Part shown: positions 1 through 6,496 of the stretch, piece by piece
How positions within the stretch are numbered: the stretch's first letter is position 1
How the letters are laid out: each line of letters starts with the position of its first letter
Origin: a virus
Strand: one strand, 5' to 3'
DNA: 64,000 bases
Virus record (IMG/VR): IMGVR_UViG_3300025828_005303
Location: 1-64,000 of that record
Program-made: the position numbers and the translations under genes
Notes under the pieces: generated by a model
The model's database searches: none
The model's input: only the letters and a program-made list of their open reading frames with translations
What the model was told of the DNA's origin: nothing

Positions 1-594
1 GACACCATATTGCTGGCCATAAGGATAGCCACTTTTGGTGAGACCATGGATATCGAGGCACCCGTGCCCAAGGCAAACGAGATGCAGGTACACACGGTCA
101 ATCTACCACAGATGCTTGAAACATTGAAGAACATAGATATCAAGGACGAATTTTCCACCAAGTCGGGATTCAAGGTCAAGGTGTCTCCGCTTACCTACAA
201 GGAGTTGACAAAAAATCAATTGGCAACGTTCGAGCAACAGAAGATCTATGCCACTGTGTCGCAGACACAAATGGACGAAACGCAGAAGAGCAAGACATTT
301 GCCGAGAGTTTTAGAAAGTTGAGTGAGTTAAACTTTGATGTGTTGGTATCCAGCATAGTCAGTATCACCACCCCGGACGGAACTGCCGTCACGGACAAGG
401 AACAGATCAGGGAATTCATCAACAATGCCGATGTCAAGATAACAAATGACATACAGGAGGGACTGGGAGAACTGAGAACCCAGGGAAACCTCAAGCCTCT
501 CACTGTCAAGGCCAACGAAGAGCAGATCAAAAAAGGTGCTCCTGCAACATACGAGGTACCCGTAACTTTCGATAACTCAAATTTTTTCGGATAA
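1..594 (+). CDS. 26: gp26-like baseplate hub protein / tail assembly protein (5' partial)
   Basis: The reading frame is open from the first base, so the true start lies outside the window; the first in-frame TTG is at 10 and the first ATG at 46. The protein resembles the T4 gp26 family (T4_baseplate, Pfam PF12322): a mostly polar, helical protein with a central SPLTYKELTKNQ segment and a phenylalanine-rich end. In T4, gp26 belongs to the central baseplate hub, and genes 26 and 51 are neighbours. The same adjacency is seen here. The gene ends in ...AAT TTT TTC GGA TAA, which includes a T-TTT-TTC heptamer suited to -1 slippage into the downstream gp51-like frame. Family assignment is by motif memory and gene order. 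Confidence 0.75.
   Translation, partial: DTILLAIRIATFGETMDIEAPVPKANEMQVHTVNLPQMLETLKNIDIKDEFSTKSGFKVKVSPLTYKELTKNQLATFEQQKIYATVSQTQMDETQKSKTFAESFRKLSELNFDVLVSSIVSITTPDGTAVTDKEQIREFINNADVKITNDIQEGLGELRTQGNLKPLTVKANEEQIKKGAPATYEVPVTFDNSNFFG
582..588 (+). promoter_or_regulatory. candidate -1 ribosomal frameshift site (T TTT TTC)
   Basis: The heptamer TTTTTTC lies in frame with gp26 (codons TTT at 583 and TTC at 586), two codons before its TAA. A -1 slip here enters the next frame, which is open from 576 and encodes the gp51-like protein. That frame has no ATG, GTG or TTG near its beginning. The heptamer fits the classical X XXY YYZ rule. Alternatives are an AUA start at 591 or a sequencing error. 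Confidence 0.45.
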
Positions 595-818
595 AACTTC
601 TATCACTGTCGGATTCTGAAATTGTCACTTACCTCAAAGATCTCGAAAACGAAGGAAAAAATCTCAAACACGAGATACTGCGTATATGCTGGTATATGAG
701 GGGTGGCGTCACTTACCAAGAAGCACTCAACATGAGCAACGAAGAACGCAAAATGTGTGCGGACATAATAAAAGACAATCTGGAAACAGCCAAAAAAACC
801 GGTCAACCTTTCTTCTAG
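591..818 (+). CDS. 51: gp51-like baseplate hub assembly protein, no normal start codon
   Basis: From 591 this frame encodes about 75 residues, including a core reading EILRICWYMRGGV followed by EALNMSNEERK and ending TGQPFF. I associate this pattern with the small gp51-like hub assembly proteins that follow gp26 in marine T4-like phages. T4 gp51 is about three times longer and acts catalytically in hub assembly. No ATG, GTG or TTG precedes the conserved part. The codon in the expected start position is ATA, overlapping the gp26 stop as ATAA where relatives might have ATGA. The protein may therefore be made by -1 frameshifting from gp26, from an AUA start, or the base may be an error. The first ATG (699) would remove half of the domain. 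Confidence 0.6.
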   Translation: MKLLSLSDSEIVTYLKDLENEGKNLKHEILRICWYMRGGVTYQEALNMSNEERKMCADIIKDNLETAKKTGQPFF

Positions 819-830
819 ATTATAGTACAA

Positions 831-836
831 TATAAT
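831..836 (+). promoter_or_regulatory. possible -10 element before the 867 gene
   Basis: A TATAAT hexamer sits in the AT-rich gap between the gp51-like stop and the next start, 31 bases before the ATG at 867. No convincing -35 box lies 16-18 bases upstream, so this is a weak candidate. Confidence 0.25.
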
Positions 837-866
837 GATGATAAAAATTCAGGATAATTAAAGAAT

Positions 867-1163
867 ATGTCAGACCGAGATCTAGTACAGGAACTCCGTT
901 ACCACATCAAGGACCTCACCGACGAGAAGCAGTCCCTAAACACTGCCATTGCGAACAAAGAATCTCGTATCAAGCAGTTGCTCGTGAAACTGGACCAGGC
1001 CAACACAGAGACCAAGGCCTGTGCCAAAAAAATGGTGGAGGCACAAGAACAAGCATCAGTCCTGAAAGAAAAATTACAAAAACTTGAATCGATCAAGGAA
1101 AGAGTAAATCAGGAAGATGACATCGACGACACCAACACAGAAGATACAGCACTGGATCAATAA
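867..1163 (+). CDS. small coiled-coil protein of unknown function
   Basis: This 98-residue protein is almost entirely predicted helix. Residues 1-80 are rich in Glu, Lys, Gln and Leu with heptad-like spacing (DLVQELRYHIKDL, IKQLLVKLDQ), typical of a coiled coil. An acidic tail (QEDDIDDTNTEDT) follows. There are no catalytic motifs. It follows the gp26/gp51-like pair in the same direction and its 3' end overlaps the next gene by 47 bases in another frame, which suggests co-transcription. It could be a structural or assembly scaffold, but the family is not recognised. Confidence 0.6.
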   Translation: MSDRDLVQELRYHIKDLTDEKQSLNTAIANKESRIKQLLVKLDQANTETKACAKKMVEAQEQASVLKEKLQKLESIKERVNQEDDIDDTNTEDTALDQ

Positions 1164-1620
1164 TTTTGTGACCAAACCCAATCCGGTGTTTGGCAATCTA
1201 CCTCCCTGTCCGTTTGCCCAGAAGGCCATGGTGGATCGAAAAGTGAAATTCGTCGAGTTGAACGACACGGACAACTACGAACAACTGTGTCAACACATCT
1301 TGGATTGCGATTTTGACGAGAAAGATGTTTTGGTCTTGATAGCGGAACCTGCCTGGTTCACGGCCGCACAGACCCAGCAGTTGGCCGAACAGTTGAACAA
1401 CCATTTCATGGACAAAGACATTGTTGTCCTCGAGGATCATCCCGACGTGGAGGAATCGGTGAAGGGTGTGAAATTGAACAACGGTCATTACACACTGTTC
1501 CTGGCACAGAGATTGAGCAAACTCAACAGGTTCTCGAAGATGCTGGAGTCAGGTCCCTACTACCGGAATTGGTCTAAGACCTATCTGGAATCTGTGAAAG
1601 GTTGGAGATCTCGGAAATAG
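1117..1620 (+). CDS. conserved phage protein of unknown function with a PPCPFA motif
   Basis: This 167-residue soluble protein overlaps the preceding gene by 47 bases. It starts within that gene's acidic tail, so translation is probably coupled. Residues 26-37 read FGNLPPCPFAQK, a Pro/Cys motif resembling the beginning of a small marine phage and bacterial family of unknown role. The middle (DVLVLIAEPAWF) looks like a beta strand followed by a helix, and the end is basic (KGWRSRK). Composition is more GC-rich than most of the window. The last 47 bases overlap the convergent gene on the other strand. No function is assigned. Confidence 0.6.
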   Translation: MTSTTPTQKIQHWINNFVTKPNPVFGNLPPCPFAQKAMVDRKVKFVELNDTDNYEQLCQHILDCDFDEKDVLVLIAEPAWFTAAQTQQLAEQLNNHFMDKDIVVLEDHPDVEESVKGVKLNNGHYTLFLAQRLSKLNRFSKMLESGPYYRNWSKTYLESVKGWRSRK

Positions 1621-2329
1621 TCTGCACACGCGAATCTCGCCTGCACAACTTGTTGTACTGTTTACGGCTGGTGCTCCATTGTGTGCCGGTCCACCACTCA
1701 AAACCCTTGTACTTGCTCTTGTAGGCCGAACTGTTCTCGTAGCCACTGCCCAGCATATAGTAGTCCACTCCGGTGGTCCTCGCCCAGTTCAGTTCGATGT
1801 CCAGGGTGATGTGGCTGATGGGCAACGAGCAGGCGTGTATCACGCTCTCGTATCCGCTGGCCATTCCCTCCGAGAACCCGTATCCGTCGTCCCCGCCATA
1901 GCGTTTCTGTTTGGTGAAACCCACTATGTGGTCCGCACGGTCCACGTAGAAGATCATGAACTGGTCCCTGCGGTGGAAATTTTCAAATGGATTGTAGTCC
2001 GCGGTGAAATTTTTCTTTTTCATGTAGTCCCTGTATATCTTGGGCAGTCCCAACAGGGTCACCATCTCGTTGGCGTCTATTATCTTGAACTCTATCCTCT
2101 TGCCCTGGTATTCGTGCCTGGCGAATCTGGGTTTGTATGCCGAAAGGTCCACACGTGTGCTACGGCTCTGGTACCACATCTCCTTGCCATCCACGGGATG
2201 GTCCAGCGCCAGCCAACCAGTGGCGATCGCCTCTTCCTCTTCGTCCGGAGACACGCGGGCCATGGGATGGCACAGTACCAGATCCTGGTGTTCCTGTTTG
2301 CCGAAAAGGTGATTGAATATCAATTCCAT
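1574..2329 (-). CDS. putative acyl- or aminoacyl-transferase (GNAT fold, arginyl/leucyl-transferase-like)
   Basis: ATG at 2329 gives 251 residues; a TTG 30 bases upstream would add ten residues, but a GAG-containing leader (TGAGAAACAC) favours the ATG. The C-terminal half carries a DYYMLGSGY block followed by AYKSKYKGFEWW. This layout of strand, Gly-Tyr and 'YKxxYKGFE' recalls the C-terminal GNAT domain of arginyl/leucyl-tRNA-protein transferases (Ate/Bpt, where the motif is near 'MxYKxxFxPxE'). If that is right it could transfer an aminoacyl or acyl group to a protein or small acceptor. A plain GNAT acetyltransferase-like protein is the alternative. It is alone on the minus strand between plus-strand genes and is about 52% GC in one counted line, higher than the average of the window. 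Confidence 0.5.
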   Translation of the reverse strand: MELIFNHLFGKQEHQDLVLCHPMARVSPDEEEEAIATGWLALDHPVDGKEMWYQSRSTRVDLSAYKPRFARHEYQGKRIEFKIIDANEMVTLLGLPKIYRDYMKKKNFTADYNPFENFHRRDQFMIFYVDRADHIVGFTKQKRYGGDDGYGFSEGMASGYESVIHACSLPISHITLDIELNWARTTGVDYYMLGSGYENSSAYKSKYKGFEWWTGTQWSTSRKQYNKLCRRDSRVQTISEISNLSQIPDRS

Positions 2330-2359
2330 GTGTTTCTCACAATACTTAAGGCCAAACAA

Positions 2360-2378
2360 AGATGGCTTACAGCCATCT
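2360..2378 (-). terminator. hairpin terminator on the minus strand
   Basis: A perfect 8-bp inverted repeat (AGATGGCT, 3-base loop, AGCCATCT) is followed on the minus strand by TTTGTTTGG. This is consistent with a short intrinsic terminator at the end of the structured segment, 31 bases before the start of the minus-strand transferase gene. It could also act as an attenuator in that gene's leader. Confidence 0.5.
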
Positions 2379-2776
2379 GAAACTTCGCTTACGCTCGTTT
2401 CCTATTTCTTAATTTACGCTAAAGCAACAAAAAAACGTTTGCGCCTGCTGTGGCAGATGAGCAGTCACAATTCGGCTATTTCTAGCCGAACTGACTTGAT
2501 CCCCGTGTGGCGAGTATCGCAGTCACCATGCAACGCTGTCGTAACCGGGCGGTTGTGCTGTACCCGTTCGCTTATTCATACAACGCGAGCCTGTCCAATC
2601 TATGCATGATCATCCTGGACGGACCTGGGGTTGCTTTTTGCTCAGAGCCCCATCGTTTTTGCCTTTCGCATCAAGGGATTCACCTGTCGCATTACTGCCG
2701 CATTTCCCTGCTCACTTCTGAGATGCTATGTGTGCCTAATGAAGTTTTTTTGTTTTGAAAAATAGTGTGCCTATCG
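2360..2776 (-). ncRNA. candidate structured noncoding RNA (unknown class)
   Basis: About 400 bases without a convincing gene, about 53% GC over 2461-2700 against 33-40% in most flanking genes. GC-rich islands in AT-rich genomes often mark structured RNA. On the minus strand the segment contains a 14-bp hairpin with a 2-base bulge capped by a GAAA tetraloop (2463-2496). There are also smaller hairpins (GCGA-TAC-TCGC; AACCG-CC-CGGTT) and an 8-bp long-range helix (2708-2715 with 2457-2464) that would close the fold. A -35/-10 pair lies upstream and a hairpin-plus-T-run lies downstream. Rfam class is not recognised; tmRNA, RNase P and group I intron were considered and lack their hallmark sequences. 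The short open frames on the plus strand here have no homology I can see. Confidence 0.5.
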
Positions 2777-2782
2777 CACTTG

Positions 2783-2809
2783 TTTATATGAGTTTTCTTT
2801 CCGAGTCAA
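2783..2809 (-). promoter_or_regulatory. candidate promoter for the noncoding RNA
   Basis: Minus strand: TTGACT (2809-2804), 15-base spacer, TATAAA (2788-2783). Start would be near 2776, at the edge of the GC-rich structured segment. The spacer is two bases short of optimum. Confidence 0.35.
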
Positions 2810-2832
2810 TCTTTTTGGCTTTAAATACCACG

Positions 2833-3255
2833 ATGTCTTGGATTTACAAAGGAAACGCAGTGGAAGAATTACCAAAAGATTGTGAAGGTTTTGTCTATGA
2901 AATACTGAACAAAAACAATGGACGGAAATATATTGGTAAAAAACTGGCAAAATTCAAAAGATCAAGACCGCCGTTGAAAGGTAGAAAAAACAAGAGAAGG
3001 TTCAAGATAGAATCAGACTGGAGAGATTATTACGGCAGTAACGACGAGTTGCTCAAAGACATAGAGTCGCAAGGAACAAACAACATTGTAAGAGAAATAT
3101 TATTTTTCTGTAGGACCAGAGGAGAGTGCAATTACATCGAGGCCAGAGAACAATTTTCCAGGAAAGTTCTTGAAAGCGACGAATATTACAACGGACACAT
3201 AAGAGTTCGTATTCATGGTAATGTGATAAAAAAAGCCCCTACAAAAAAATTGTAG
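2833..3255 (+). CDS. SegE-like GIY-YIG endonuclease
   Basis: The ATG at 2833 gives 140 residues. The longer open frame from 2755 has no support, since the GIY-YIG core starts just after this ATG. The core is visible as GFVYEI...KYIGKK (residues about 18-34), a variant of the GIY...YIG pattern. It is followed by a basic linker and then SDWRDYYGS and CNYIEAREQF, which match the SegE-type phage endonuclease family as I know it. Such enzymes cut DNA and promote spread of themselves and adjacent DNA in T4-like phages. This one is free-standing and directly beside the candidate noncoding RNA. There is no clear ribosome site; a TTTAAATA late-promoter-like box ends six bases before the ATG. The last codons form part of a terminator hairpin. 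Confidence 0.75.
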   Translation: MSWIYKGNAVEELPKDCEGFVYEILNKNNGRKYIGKKLAKFKRSRPPLKGRKNKRRFKIESDWRDYYGSNDELLKDIESQGTNNIVREILFFCRTRGECNYIEAREQFSRKVLESDEYYNGHIRVRIHGNVIKKAPTKKL

Positions 3256-3260
3256 AGGCT
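3234..3260. terminator. bidirectional intrinsic terminator overlapping the endonuclease stop codon
   Basis: An 11-bp stem with one C·A mismatch (AGCCCCTACAA / TTGTAGAGGCT), a 5-base A loop, A6 before it and TTT after it. It can terminate the SegE-like gene from the left and the Hc1-like gene from the right. The TAG stop of the endonuclease lies within the right arm. Confidence 0.75.
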
Positions 3261-3287
3261 TTCTAAATTGGATCCAATTAAAATAAG

Positions 3288-3485
3288 TTACGCAGACGCT
3301 GATTCTTTCGCCGCGTTTTTTACTTCTTGGATTTCTTTTCTTCTTGCTTTTATTAATTTGCCTAATTCTGCAAGTGCCTTTCTTGCTCTTGTGGCACTAG
3401 CCTTCACACCTTTATCTGTGAACTTTGAGTTCTCCTCAGAGTAGGTTTGAATTGTAGACATTATTTGATCATGTGTCTCAGACAT
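3288..3485 (-). CDS. histone H1-like (Hc1-type) DNA-binding protein
   Basis: A 65-residue helical, basic protein with the stretch GVKASATRARKALAELGKL and then KARRKEIQEVKN. This pattern is shared by the short Hc1-like 'histone' proteins common in marine T4-like phages and resembles the N-terminal part of chlamydial Hc1 (Pfam PF07432). It is expected to bind or compact DNA, or to act in virion DNA packing; that role is inferred from the family. A good ribosome site (AAAGGAGATCAAAA before ATG) supports the start. The gene stands alone between a divergent oxygenase gene and the bidirectional terminator at 3234-3260. Confidence 0.75.
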   Translation of the reverse strand: MSETHDQIMSTIQTYSEENSKFTDKGVKASATRARKALAELGKLIKARRKEIQEVKNAAKESASA

Positions 3486-3524
3486 TTTTGATCTCCTTTG
3501 TTATTCACGCTAATTAATTAACGT

Positions 3525-4088
3525 ATGAACAATGATAGCACTAAATTCTTGGTCGAGTCAATACAAAAAACACCAATTACCAAAAAATCACAGTTTGTTT
3601 ACCAAGAATATGAAAACTTTTTCGATGAAAAGATGCTGGAACACATCAATTCCAACGTTGACAATTTGGAAAAATCAAAACTTCGCGGGCAAGAAAACCA
3701 AAACAGGCACAAGGCAGACTATTCCAATTTGCTGGTAAGAGAATTGACAATAATTTTTTCCAACGCAAAACTTATAAAGGCACTGGAAGAGGCGTTTGAA
3801 ACAGAGTTGACATTGTCCTCTTTGGACATTTGGTATGATCAACCGCCCTACGTATTGAAAACTCATGTGGATGACCCATCAATAAAGTTAAGCCTGCAGA
3901 TCTACCTGTCTACAGGTGTGCATCCAGGCACTGCACTCCACTACAGCGAAGACGACATGCCTTTCAAAATTTTTGATTACAAGGTAAACAGAGGATACAG
4001 TTTGTTGTGCGGCAAAAATACCTATCATTCCACGGCCTATCCTGTAAAATCCGGCGATAGGAAGAGTTTGTACGTTAGGTATCAATAA
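3525..4088 (+). CDS. 2-oxoglutarate/Fe(II)-dependent oxygenase
   Basis: The 187-residue protein has the jelly-roll dioxygenase signature: an HxD iron-binding pair in THVDDPS (about residues 114-120), a distal histidine in NTYHST (about 166), and an arginine ten residues further on that would hold 2-oxoglutarate. The intervening GTALHYSE and NRGYSLLCG strands fit prolyl-hydroxylase-type members (2OG-FeII_Oxy). Many marine T4-like phages carry several such genes; substrates are unknown (protein, DNA base or small molecule). Its start is 39 bases from the divergent Hc1-like gene and its stop overlaps the convergent SDR gene by seven bases. No strong ribosome site is visible. Confidence 0.8.
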   Translation: MNNDSTKFLVESIQKTPITKKSQFVYQEYENFFDEKMLEHINSNVDNLEKSKLRGQENQNRHKADYSNLLVRELTIIFSNAKLIKALEEAFETELTLSSLDIWYDQPPYVLKTHVDDPSIKLSLQIYLSTGVHPGTALHYSEDDMPFKIFDYKVNRGYSLLCGKNTYHSTAYPVKSGDRKSLYVRYQ

Positions 4089-4567
4089 GCAATGAAACGG
4101 TCTCTGGCAAGATCGTATATTTGATTTTTAGAATATTTCCAAGTATCTATATAATTCTTGAATTTTTGGGCCATGGTGTCGTAATCCTGTTCGGTGCCCA
4201 TATGTCCGGGTTCGACTAGTTGGCAGTTTTCGTGTTCCATGTTGAATCTGTAAATCATAAAATTCATCACAAGTTTTTCTATACCATACATCATGTTTCC
4301 GGGTTGTTTCCAATTCAAAAATGTGCCTTGTTTGCTGGTAAAGAGAAAAACTTTTTTGGCCTTGGTTTTATAAATCAAAAAAAGTAAATTCTGATTGACC
4401 GATGGTGTGCCCGTGGCCGTGTGTATTACACAATCGTATTCACTTAATTTAGCAATATCTTTTATGTTACCCAGGTCAAGTTCGTTTTTGCCAAGATAAT
4501 CACCGTTGAGGTATTTTTTTAGTTGAGAGGCAAACCTGCCGTTACCACCCGTGACTAGAGTTTTCAT
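4082..4567 (-). CDS. short NAD(P)-binding SDR / epimerase-like protein
   Basis: The protein is 161 residues and starts MKTLVTGGNGRFASQL, a Rossmann nucleotide-binding motif (GxxGxxx) of extended short-chain dehydrogenases. It later has VIHTATG and the YxxxK active-site pair in MMYGIEK (about residues 96-100). It resembles RmlD/epimerase proteins that work on nucleotide sugars but is only about half their usual length. It lacks much of the C-terminal substrate domain, so it may be a minimal phage version or a remnant. Its ATG overlaps the TGA of gp46 (ATGA), showing translational coupling with the recombination genes. Confidence 0.7.
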   Translation of the reverse strand: MKTLVTGGNGRFASQLKKYLNGDYLGKNELDLGNIKDIAKLSEYDCVIHTATGTPSVNQNLLFLIYKTKAKKVFLFTSKQGTFLNWKQPGNMMYGIEKLVMNFMIYRFNMEHENCQLVEPGHMGTEQDYDTMAQKFKNYIDTWKYSKNQIYDLARDRFIAY

Positions 4568-6333
4568 ATGACAATTTCCACGTCATTGGCGTAATTTGTA
4601 AAACCGTTTTCTTTGATCACTTTAAGCACAGAATTGACCCTGCTTACCAGTTCGTCTTTGTGTGAGATAAGGAATATATTTTTTTGTTGTGTACGTGCCA
4701 TTTCTTTTAGCACTGCCATTGAACTTTCCACGCCCGATGTATCCATACCTGCGTCTATCAATTCGTCTATGAACAGCAAGTTGATCTGTTGATACAGACT
4801 CTCCCATACGTCTCTGAATGCCCAGCTCATACTTAGAATCAATCTGTTCCTTTCGCCTCGACTCAAATTGTCAAAGTCTAATTCTCTGCCTAGCTCTTCT
4901 ATCTGCACTGTGAGGTCGGATTGGAAAATTACTGTGTGTGGCAGTTTTACTTGACTGAGGTACCAAGCCAAACGTTGATTTAGATATGTTAGGTTTTGCT
5001 CTATTATTCTTGTTCTCACAAAAGAATCTTTCGCCGTCAGTAGTTTATATAAGAAATCCTGGTGTCTCGATAGGTCTTCCAACTCATTTAGTTTGGTGTA
5101 ATCTATTTTCTGCAAGGCAGAATCTGTTAGGTCGTCTATCTGTTCTTGATAAGGATTTTCTTTTTTTTCTGTTTGCTCCAGTTGTCTTTTCAAATCCTTC
5201 AAGGTACCCTGATGATTGTATGCTTCATCGATTGAGTCATAAAAAGTGTCTGGTAAAGGACCAACATCACCTATTTTTTCTATCGAACTGTTTATTTCTT
5301 TCAATTCATTAGATAGTTTTTGTTCGTCTTTCTGTAGTTCTTCTAGATCGGTATTAAGTTTTTTTAACAGTTGTTGGTGTTTCTCGTCGTGCAGTGACTG
5401 TTCACAGGTTGGACACTTGGCATCATTTGCATAATCTATGTCTTTCTTTTTTAGATCCAGTTGTCTTACAGTCTTAGTAAGGCTATCTTCGTGGTATGCA
5501 CGTTCTTTTTCAAGACTTCTAAGGGATTTGAGATCATCCTGTTGCTTTTGTATTTTTTTGTGTAGTTCTAGTTCGTTCTTTATATCAACCTTTTCCAATT
5601 CCTCAATAGCAGAATTAAACTTTTTAATGTCCTCTTTCTGTGCTGACTGCCATGCCGAATTTCTTAATTTCAAATTTTTTATCGAGTCTTCTATTTTCTC
5701 ATTTGAAGCAATGGTGGAATCTATTTTATATTTTTCTTCGGTTGATTGAAGTTTTGTTGCTTTCATTTGCTCCTTGAGTATGTCTGCTTTTTCACTCAAA
5801 AGTGTTATTCCCAATAATTGTTCTATGATTTCTCTTTGTTCTGCTTGTTTTGTAGACAGGAACGGTTGGGAATAGGTATTTAGAGCCACTATATTTTTGA
5901 ACATAGCGTGAGTCATACCTAAAAGTTTGTTGATCTCTGCCTGAGTCTCCCTGTTCTCTCCTTGTGCCTCGTTGGATGCCTGCTCGATGTCGTTTGCGTA
6001 GAACCTCAAAACCTGAGGTTTTCTGCCTCTTTCGATTTTGTATTTGGTACCATTTTTTTCAAACTCCACTGCCACTAGCATTTCTTTGTTGTTTGTTTTG
6101 TTGACTAGATTGTCTTTCCTGATTTGCGTGAGAGCATCGCCAAAAAACACATAACTTATCGCATTAATGATTGTGGTTTTTCCTGTTCCGTTTCTGGCCC
6201 CTGCGTCATCACCGCCGAGGTCCATGTTTTCACCTATTACTAAAACTAAATTTTTGTTGTCAAAATTGATGGCCTGAGCCTGATTGCCAACAGACAAGAA
6301 ATTCTTTACAGTGAGAGTCCTAATTGTCAGCAT
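4564..6333 (-). CDS. 46: gp46 recombination endonuclease subunit (Rad50/SbcC-like)
   Basis: The ATG at 6333 (MLTIRTLTVKNF) gives 589 residues, close to T4 gp46 (about 560). Present are a P-loop with an inserted acidic segment (GENMDLGGDDAGARNGTGKTT region, about residues 34-54), a long coiled coil interrupted by a CPTC zinc hook near the middle, an ABC signature (LSRGERNRL) and a Walker B segment ending in DE (LLFIDE). With gp47 it forms the Mre11/Rad50-type nuclease that resects DNA ends for recombination-dependent replication and for host DNA breakdown. The upstream in-frame ATG at 6417 lies inside the small gene 6320-6496 and is not needed. It is co-directional with gp47 and gp55. Confidence 0.95.
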   Translation of the reverse strand: MLTIRTLTVKNFLSVGNQAQAINFDNKNLVLVIGENMDLGGDDAGARNGTGKTTIINAISYVFFGDALTQIRKDNLVNKTNNKEMLVAVEFEKNGTKYKIERGRKPQVLRFYANDIEQASNEAQGENRETQAEINKLLGMTHAMFKNIVALNTYSQPFLSTKQAEQREIIEQLLGITLLSEKADILKEQMKATKLQSTEEKYKIDSTIASNEKIEDSIKNLKLRNSAWQSAQKEDIKKFNSAIEELEKVDIKNELELHKKIQKQQDDLKSLRSLEKERAYHEDSLTKTVRQLDLKKKDIDYANDAKCPTCEQSLHDEKHQQLLKKLNTDLEELQKDEQKLSNELKEINSSIEKIGDVGPLPDTFYDSIDEAYNHQGTLKDLKRQLEQTEKKENPYQEQIDDLTDSALQKIDYTKLNELEDLSRHQDFLYKLLTAKDSFVRTRIIEQNLTYLNQRLAWYLSQVKLPHTVIFQSDLTVQIEELGRELDFDNLSRGERNRLILSMSWAFRDVWESLYQQINLLFIDELIDAGMDTSGVESSMAVLKEMARTQQKNIFLISHKDELVSRVNSVLKVIKENGFTNYANDVEIVI

Positions 6334-6496
6334 CGTGTCTTTCCTTTTTTGCTCTCCATCTCCAGTATTCCTGTAACCACTCTTTGTGTGTTCTTTTACG
6401 TGTGAAAAAATCGTCAATGAACCTGTGTTCTTCTGGAGTTTTTTTTAATATCTCCATTAATTTCTTTTTTGTTATTCTTTTTTTAGTTGTTGACAT
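6320..6496 (-). CDS. small basic protein nested between genes 47 and 46
   Basis: A 58-residue frame starts with ATG at 6496, overlapping the end of gene 47 by 14 bases, and ends with TAG at 6320, overlapping the start of gene 46 by 14 bases. Such double overlaps are strong evidence of a real, coupled gene. The product is very basic (MSTTKKRITKKK at the start) with an aromatic stretch KEWLQEYWRWRAKKER. It looks like one long amphipathic helix and might bind nucleic acid or the gp46/47 complex. No family is recognised. Confidence 0.7.
   Translation of the reverse strand: MSTTKKRITKKKLMEILKKTPEEHRFIDDFFTRKRTHKEWLQEYWRWRAKKERHDADN

Noticed and set aside
1679-2380. 233-residue plus-strand frame
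   Set aside because: It is the antisense shadow of the transferase-like gene and gives a Val/His-rich protein without motifs.
2405-2450. tmRNA-like tag on the minus strand (GCAAACG... GCTTTAGCGTAA)
   Set aside because: It resembles a resume codon and an Ala-Leu-Ala ending, but the frame is broken by one base in a T7 run, and no T-arm, CCA end or GGATTCGAC D-loop sequence is found nearby.
2500-2620. RNase P RNA-like stretch (ATGAAT ... ACAGCACAACC ... CCCGGTTAC)
   Set aside because: The partial likeness to the 3' conserved region is not accompanied by the 5' GAGGAAAGTC motif or a P4 partner strand, so it was not called.
2313-2758. Several plus-strand open frames across the GC-rich segment
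   Set aside because: They have no recognisable protein motifs, no ribosome sites and overlap each other; the segment has strong RNA hairpins and is better explained as a noncoding RNA.
2820-2827. TTTAAATA as a late promoter for the SegE-like gene
   Set aside because: One base differs from TATAAATA and it is only six bases before the ATG; mentioned as a possibility but not listed as a promoter.
6334-6417. Upstream start for gp46 at 6417
   Set aside because: The added 28 residues are antisense to nothing but lie entirely in the coding region of the 58-residue gene in another frame and are not similar to gp46.
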